Of a stretch of DNA of 64,000 nucleotides, positions 57,998 to 64,000 are shown in pieces. Below the pieces are notes generated by a model. That model saw only the letters and a program-made list of their open reading frames with translations. It ran no database searches and was not told the DNA's origin. Both the position numbers and the translations under genes were made by a program. The stretch spans positions 16,092,522 to 16,156,521 of the forward strand of contig NC_049989.1 of assembly GCF_000003815.2 (NCBI RefSeq), in the 5' to 3' direction. Each line of letters opens with the position of its first letter. The first letter of the stretch is position 1. Source of the DNA: Branchiostoma floridae. Lineage: Eukaryota; Chordata; Leptocardii; Amphioxiformes; Branchiostomatidae.

Positions 57998-60900
57998 TCA
58001 GCACACCAGCATGGAGAAAGCCTTGTACCCAAAGTTGGTGAAGATGTCCACCTTGGAACTGCTGCCTGCTGCAGATAGAACCTGCAGAAAAGAAGGGGGC
58101 AAATAGGATGGAATCAACTCAAAGTCTAGACACATTGGAAAGCAAACTTTTGAAACAAAGGAAGTTGCAATATGGGCAAATATATGCTGTTTAGTAGAAA
58201 AAAATTGGGAAATGGATACAAAAGAGTGAAGTCCTTGTCATACAAGAGACACAAGGACAAAAATAAAGAATTCATTCTCTGGCCAATGCATCAGAGATGA
58301 GTTTAATGAGAGATCAAAGTTCACTATGTTTACACCAGGTTTGTACTTCATACATAAGATCACAATGACAACACCATAAACAAAATGTACTGAACAGTAC
58401 ATGCTGCATATCTGGACAAATTCATTTAATCCACATATGTGCACATTGGGATGGACCTCTTTTCGATAGTATGCTGGGTTCTTTAATCATTACATCCTTG
58501 AGGTGTGGCTCTCCTGAATCACTGGACTTCCATCTAATGTCATATTTGAGGGACATCCCTAACTGAGACTAAGAACTCATATACACATGAATTAAGTGAG
58601 GACATTGGTGTAATGTCAGAGCACTATATCCAGACCTGTCAAGGATTAAAAATTGGTATCTCCAGGTTTTGAGTCAACAAACATAACCACAAGGCCACTA
58701 TGCCCCCTTTTACGGACAATAAACAATGCATAATAATCAGGACTGGTGCTGGTTAAGTAAATATTTTCCAACATGGTCTGGGGACTACAGTAGCTGGACT
58801 ATCCATTTATCCATGGTAACAGTAAACAGTGACAAGGATTTACTGCTGACCTCAATGATGTAGATAACTATGATTACCCCATTTTACATTCCACTGTGCC
58901 CTCCTCGTTAATGATTACAGTTTGGAGTAGCAAGGACGGTCAAAACTGGGCTTTTAAATGGGGGGAGTCATAATTTTTACTATAGTCTTAATCTATGTTC
59001 AAAGCATATTACTACCAGGGCTAACTCTAGTTTTTAATTTTTTCGTCGCACTCATTGTTTGGGAGTTCATGTTGTTATTTTTTTGTTGTCAAATCCGTCA
59101 GTTTTGGGACTATGAAAATGAAACCTCAATAATTTCAAAATAGATTGACCAGATGATTTAATATTTGTAGGTATGATATATGTATCAAAAGATAATTAAT
59201 GTTTATGTAGGTTGAATTCTGGAAACCTGAGCCAGAATTCTAGAGCCTGAGCCAGAATTCTGCAGACCTTTCTTCAGGAGACATCTAATTGCAACCTTAC
59301 AATTCATTATCCTTTGAAATATCATACCTACAATATCAATTCATCTGGTCAATCTATTTGAAATCATGAAGATTTTTCGGAATTAATGTGTTCGTCCGGA
59401 AATATACTGTCACCTGTTACATACATTCCTGCACAGAACTGCACAATTGAGTAATTGGCATTGTGCGTGGCGTAACTGGTAGAGCGTTCGGCTCGGAATC
59501 TAGAGGTTCTGAGTTCGATACTCGCTATGCCCCCGACATTGTGCCCTTGAGAGAGACACTTTACACGACCTTCCTCACTTCACCCAGGTGAAAAAATGGG
59601 TACCTAACTTCGGTCGGGGAGGTAAAAGACTACCTTATCTCATATAACGTCCTTGGTCTGTACCATGTACATTTGTTACAAAAACTTGAGTGCAGTGCCA
59701 CATTGTCTTCGTTAGTCCAAAAGTACATAGAAAGAAAAACAACTGCACAATTAAGCAGAGACACAATGCACACTGACCTTATAGCTGGCAGAGTTGGTGT
59801 TGATGGCCAGACTGTAGAGACAGGGAGGTGTACAGGGGACCTGAGATCTCAGCTCACCATTGATACTCCAGTGGTTCACACAGGGGGAGGACCCTGCAGA
59901 CATGATCTGGTGACAAAATACAATATATCATGATTTTAAGTATTTCCCTTATACATGTACTAGTCACTTCATAGTACATAGGCATGATAGCAGAATTTGG
60001 AACAGAGCCAAACAAGTCAGGGATCAGACTACCAGTATACACGTGTACAAGCTGTTGTTTTAACTTACTGATAGTTACAACAATAATTGTTCAAAAACAA
60101 TTTAAGGTTTGAAGGCTTTTAATATACACAAATGTACTGTAGGAAAAATATTGTTGCTGCCATGATGCATTCAAATGACATTAGCCTTTCTATTAATGTT
60201 ATACATTTGTTTATTTATTGTAAATAAAATGTGTTGGATGACGCCAGAATTATTGGAAAAAACAAACAAGAGACAGATATACTACATACAACCAACAGTA
60301 ATAACACTGGGGCTCCAAGCAGATGTTCCGGTGTTACGTTCTCGATTTTGTGACAGAAACTGGTTGGATTGCTATTCTACATCTGCAATCCAAAGTGTTA
60401 GTGTAGACATACATGTACATTGTGTGAGCTCAGACATTGGCAGCCATTGGAATATGGTTCATGAGTTACTTTAGAAGATTGAGCTTAACTTAGGATGCAG
60501 ATACTAGGACTAGACTAATACAAGACCTGGCAATCTTAATATCCTAAGACTTGGGTAGAAAATGGAATGGCTTTGGCCATCTGGGCTTTTCACAGCCACA
60601 ACAGCATTACAGTTTCGTGTCATGGCTGTCAGGGAATCCCAGCATCCAACCCAACATCTGCTTGGAGATTTGGGTTCCTAAACCCTGACATGATGAAAGG
60701 AGGGTCTGCATGGGGGGTTCCGACAACGATTTACGAGGAATTCAGAAGAGCCTCCTACGTATTACGCTAAATGAAGGAAGGCAATTACGCTAAATTTGGT
60801 CGCCTCGCTACGAATTACGAAGATAAGATGGTTTTCCCTACGAATTACGGGAAATAAAATAGGCTGCCTGCGCCTTACGGAAAAGAGCATGCAGACCCTC

Positions 60901-61662
60901 TGAAAGGACACCCACAGATAATTGCCCATCACTGATAAATTGCCCAGCCCCAAGGTATTGTATGTCTATTTCTCAGTACTGTCCAATTAACAATGGGGGT
61001 CAACAGATGCTCTACATGTTAGTATTGGGCTATCATAATAAAGACTTATCCCAACTTCCCCACATTGACAGACGAACAGAAAGCCAATTTTCTCTTGAAA
61101 TCGCAGAACCCACAAATTTTAGAAAAGGTGGGGCTTTTCGTCTCCCTCTGCTTCCAAAAAAGAAGTCAAAGCCAACCTGTTTAGAAATAGCCAACACTAG
61201 TATTACAGTAGAATATTGTTCATTGTCACTTGTACATTGTATATCTACTATGTTTACACCATGTACTAACTGAATTAGTGTATATTGTGCTGTATATTGT
61301 ATGTAGCACAGACTGTCATTCTCTGCAATTACAAAGAGGAGAGAAGAGACTCGGGAGCTACACATGTACATTACGGCTGGATACCAGGCTACTGTCAAGC
61401 CATAGCTGAAACTGTACGGCTGATATCAACTAGGATTTTACTATGGTCAATACTAATGGAAGAGGGCCATACATGTACACTGTATATCAACTAAAAGTGA
61501 CAGTCACAATCATTAACTATTGCAAAGAAAAGGTTAGAAAAAACAGACCTGGTCTTCATGAAACATCACCACGTTCTGACAAGAGTTGGGGGTGGGGAAG
61601 GCCACCACTGGGGTCATCGACCTCAGGTGCCATAGGGACAGGGATGGTCCTCCTCCACATAC
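57998..61662 (-). CDS. THOC6: THO complex subunit 6 (WD-repeat protein), last three exons, 108 aa, partial
   Basis: Exons in gene order: 61662-61549 (38 codons), 59906-59778 (43 codons), 58081-57998 (28 codons with TGA). All are phase 0 with GT-AG junctions. THOC6 is a beta-propeller subunit of the nuclear THO/TREX complex, which couples transcription to mRNA export. The fragment starts in a propeller blade (VCGGGPSLSLWHLRSMTPV), continues with SAGSSPCVNHWSINGELRSQVPC and ends SKVDIFTNFGYKAFSMLVC. Each part matches the order and wording of mammalian THOC6 as I remember it, including the FTN.GY.AFS ending. Upstream exons were not found up to position 64000, so either the next intron exceeds 2.3 kb or the rest is off the window. 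Confidence 0.85.
58450..58710 (-). mobile_element. Possible SINE fragment, antisense
   Basis: Weak matches to SINE body text (GAATTAAGTGAGGACATTGGTG, CACAAGGCCACTATGCCCCC) in THOC6 intron. Low conservation. Confidence 0.3.
59461..59640 (+). mobile_element. tRNA-derived SINE
   Basis: tRNA-like head with A box TGGCGTAACTGG, B box GAGTTCGATAC, then TGTGCCCTTGAGAGAGACAC and TTCCTCACTTCACCCAGGTG and AAAATGGGTACCTAAC, the best-preserved SINE in the window. Antisense to THOC6, in its last intron but one. Confidence 0.75.
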
Positions 61663-61873
61663 CTACAGAATGGTGACAAATTTGCAAGATGTAAAAATAA
61701 TGCAAATTATGAAATGAAGACAAGTTAGTGGACGAAGATTTCAATATGAAATCGCTATCATGTACATTGATACTGGCTGGGAAATTAAGGTTAATCTAAG
61801 GTAATAGTAGTTTCATAGCGTTTTAGAGGTAAGTTGGGCCAAAGGGTTATTATCCACTGTGTCTAGGGAATAG

Positions 61874-62069
61874 TACTGTAAATGCATTTAATTTCGCAGT
61901 AGCGGTCAAAAGGACTTTTTGCGGTGGTTTTAAGTTCGCGGTAGCACCATGCAATGTAGTCTCTAACTGCCATGGAAAAATGTTCGTGGTGGTTTTAAGT
62001 TTGCAGTGAAGCGGCCACCGCGAGAAACGCGACCATTAAACCACCGCAAATGTTTCTGCATTTACAGTA
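61874..62069. mobile_element. MITE family F, copy 2
   Basis: Ends TACTGTAAATGCATTTAATT and TTTCTGCATTTACAGTA, internal GCGGTGGTTTTAAGTTCGC and ACCACCGC-type complements. Confidence 0.8.
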
Positions 62070-62094
62070 TTGGAAGGCATCCCATCCCTCTCTC

Positions 62095-62270
62095 TCCACT
62101 GCCTTTTACTTCCCCAACCAAAGTCAGGTTCCCATATTTACATCTGGGTGGAGTGAGGAAAGCCCTAGTAAGGGCACAAGATAGGTAGCATGACAGGGTT
62201 TGAACCCAGGACCTCTGGGTCTGAGCCAAACACCCTGCCAAGAGACCAGCACTGAGAGAACACGTCTAGC
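62095..62270 (-). mobile_element. SINE, antisense
   Basis: Contains GGGTTTGAACCCAGGACCTC (B-box complement) and GAGTGAGGAAAGCCCTAGTA (body complement). Confidence 0.6.
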
Positions 62271-62375
62271 AAAATAATAGACATTAAACAAGGACAAGAA
62301 CAACCCTACATGTAACTATTAGCCAACATAATGCCACAACATAGAAATTGACATACATGTACATTACCTACATTG

Positions 62376-62579
62376 CACTGTAAATGCATTTAAGTTTGCA
62401 GAGATTTAATTTTGCGGTAGTGAAAATTGACTTTTCGCGGTGGTTTTAGGTTCGCCCATGCACTGTAGTCTCTTACTGCCATGAAAAAATGTGCGCTGTG
62501 GTTCTAAATTTGCGGTGAAGCGGCCGCAGTGAAAACCGCGAAAATTAAACCACCGCAAAAGTTTCTGCATTTACAGTAT
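62376..62579. mobile_element. MITE family F, copy 3
   Basis: Ends CACTGTAAATGCATTTAAG and TTTCTGCATTTACAGTATA, internal TTCGCGGTGGTTTTAGG and AACCGCGAAAATTAAACC. About 300 bp from copy 2 and in the same orientation. Confidence 0.8.
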
Positions 62580-63183
62580 ATTGTAATAAGGTAATTACAC
62601 AATGGCAGTTTGGCACACGCCCCCACATTCTCAATTTAAACCATGTCTGAAAAATGCTAATAAGCATCAAAAGGACCAGGATGTTTGACCTATAAAGGAC
62701 CCAGATGACCTGAATGGGAGGTTGGAACTGGGACCCTGCCCTCCTATAGCAGATGGTGACCTCAGCAACAGTGTTGGTGGCCTGGAAAGCGAGGTCGATG
62801 ACCTGATTTTGTGGAATATGACATCATATAAAGAAGTGACCCGATGCCAGAGGATAGGTCAGGGAAGGGAGACAGTGTGTTGACACGGGAAGTTTGTTTA
62901 TGGCAATCTGTTGCAATGGACAAGGGAGCCCTTACCAATCAAACAAGAGAAAAAAGAGCTGCTGGGGAGGTTACTAAATGGACAGTCACCACTACAGAAA
63001 TGTAGATGTTTTAACTTCAAGTTATATATCATTTTTAATTAAATACAACAAATGTACCACGCTGTGGTAACTTAGCATTACAATGTCAGTTCTTCAATCG
63101 AAATAGTCACTTTAATTTGCTTTCTCAGAGTCTGTAACTTGACAATGGTTTCTTTGATGTACAGCGGCGTTCGCGCTATAGTT

Positions 63184-63330
63184 AACACCCGTCAGCGTCA
63201 GTGACGCGTCAGAAATCGTCAGTGACGCGTCAGAAATCGTCAGTGACTGGTCAGAAACCGTCAGACATCGTCAGATGCCCGTCAGAATTCGTCAGAGTCA
63301 AACGCTGACCAGTCAGCGTCAGCGTTAATG
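63184..63330. repeat. CGTCAG-rich short tandem repeat
   Basis: About twelve CGTCAG motifs at irregular 10-17-bp spacing, for example GTCAGTGACGCGTCAGAAAT repeated, ending GTCAGCGTCAGCG. CpG-dense compared with its surroundings. Confidence 0.85.
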
Positions 63331-64000
63331 ATATGTATGAGATGGGGTCAGGTTTCATGTTTATTTTGTACCCCGACAAGACAATAGCAATTTTGTCACC
63401 TCCTAGTGTGCGAGTTTTCGTTGCGATGTTGCGGCAGGTCGTTGACCCCCGAAATACGCAGCTTACTAGTACGTGGATATGCCACGCTTCTGGGAGGGGA
63501 AAGTTGTTAACTTAATAATTGCTCTTCTGAACAGCTTAAATACACACACAAACCTAAAAGGGGTTGGCAATGATTAGAGTATGAGTCATTCTTGTTGAAG
63601 ATTAATTGCTAAAAAAAAAATTCAGTGTTGTCTTCTCGAGCTGACTGTAATTTATCACGTTGTTATTTGGGCTCTAACCGCTCGACCGATCTGAGACTGG
63701 GAGGGACTTATATACGGACTTTCAGTGCTTTAGCGACTCATTTGTTAGATCGTTATTTTCTACGGGTTTCATTTGATAAATGTAAGAAAATGGCATCGTG
63801 GTCGAGAATGACACCGGGGAAATCGTCTGACACGGCCGGGTACAATCGACATTTTTGATCATGCGAAATTTCCAGGTACGGGTGAAAAAAAGCCGGCCTG
63901 AGAAACCAATTGTTATATTCTTTAGCAGATAAATGACAGATTTTATCGAGATCGATTCTTGTCTTGCACTTGTCGGCAAATACGGATATTTTTTGTATTG

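Larger units (their letters stand above)
61663..64000. other. THOC6 upstream intron or flank, repeats only
   Basis: No exon recognised on either strand. It contains two MITE family F copies, an antisense SINE and a GTCAG-rich tandem repeat. The ORF at 62700-62870 read on the minus strand (VIDLAFQATNTV...) matches nothing I know. Confidence 0.5.

Noticed and set aside
59461-59535. tRNA gene
   Set aside because: A and B boxes are present, but no clean cloverleaf with paired acceptor stem, and the sequence runs into a SINE body found elsewhere in the window.
62700-62870. Candidate upstream THOC6 exon (minus-strand VIDLAFQATNTV...)
   Set aside because: No match to WD-repeat sequence and no convincing donor in phase 0.

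Overview
This is an animal nuclear genome window, most likely from a cephalochordate (amphioxus, Branchiostoma). Every gene is split by GT-AG introns, the encoded families are metazoan, the intergenic DNA is packed with small inverted-repeat transposons and tRNA-type SINEs, and several introns carry minisatellites spanning exon/intron junctions, which I recall being reported in amphioxus. The species call is inference. Exon edges were counted by hand and checked by requiring GT/AG sites and matching phases between neighbouring exons.

Layout: (1) 1-710, minus: N-terminal exons of a two-pore K+ channel. (2) 1915-11411, plus: C-terminal part of a calpain-10-like gene (protease core 2 plus tandem C2-like domains). 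Its catalytic-Cys half is not visible. (3) 11412-17023: convergent intergenic region with a 100-N assembly gap, a mariner-type element and inverted repeats. (4) 17024-30039, minus: a 13-exon calpain of 711 aa with full Cys/His/Asn triad, no EF-hand (PEF) domain and a possible N-myristoylated start. Five of its twelve introns carry a tandem array just after the 5' splice site, and three arrays duplicate the exon end with its splice donor. (5) 30040-36033: transposon-rich intergenic DNA. (6) 36034-37831, minus: two-exon gene for an unrecognised 337-aa Gln/Ser-rich protein. (7) 40911-49511, plus: 10-exon phytanoyl-CoA-dioxygenase-family gene (377 aa) with all iron and 2-oxoglutarate ligands. (8) 52801-53670, plus: single-exon ApaH-like phosphatase with an N-terminal membrane anchor. 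(9) 57998-61662, minus: last three exons of THOC6.

The two calpain genes lie tail to tail and share intron phases across their homologous region, so they are ancient paralogs. The other genes show no obvious common pathway. The rest of the window is non-coding and dominated by mobile elements: two 578-bp mariner-type copies, five copies of one MITE, several foldback elements, nested insertions, SINEs and non-LTR retrotransposon fragments.
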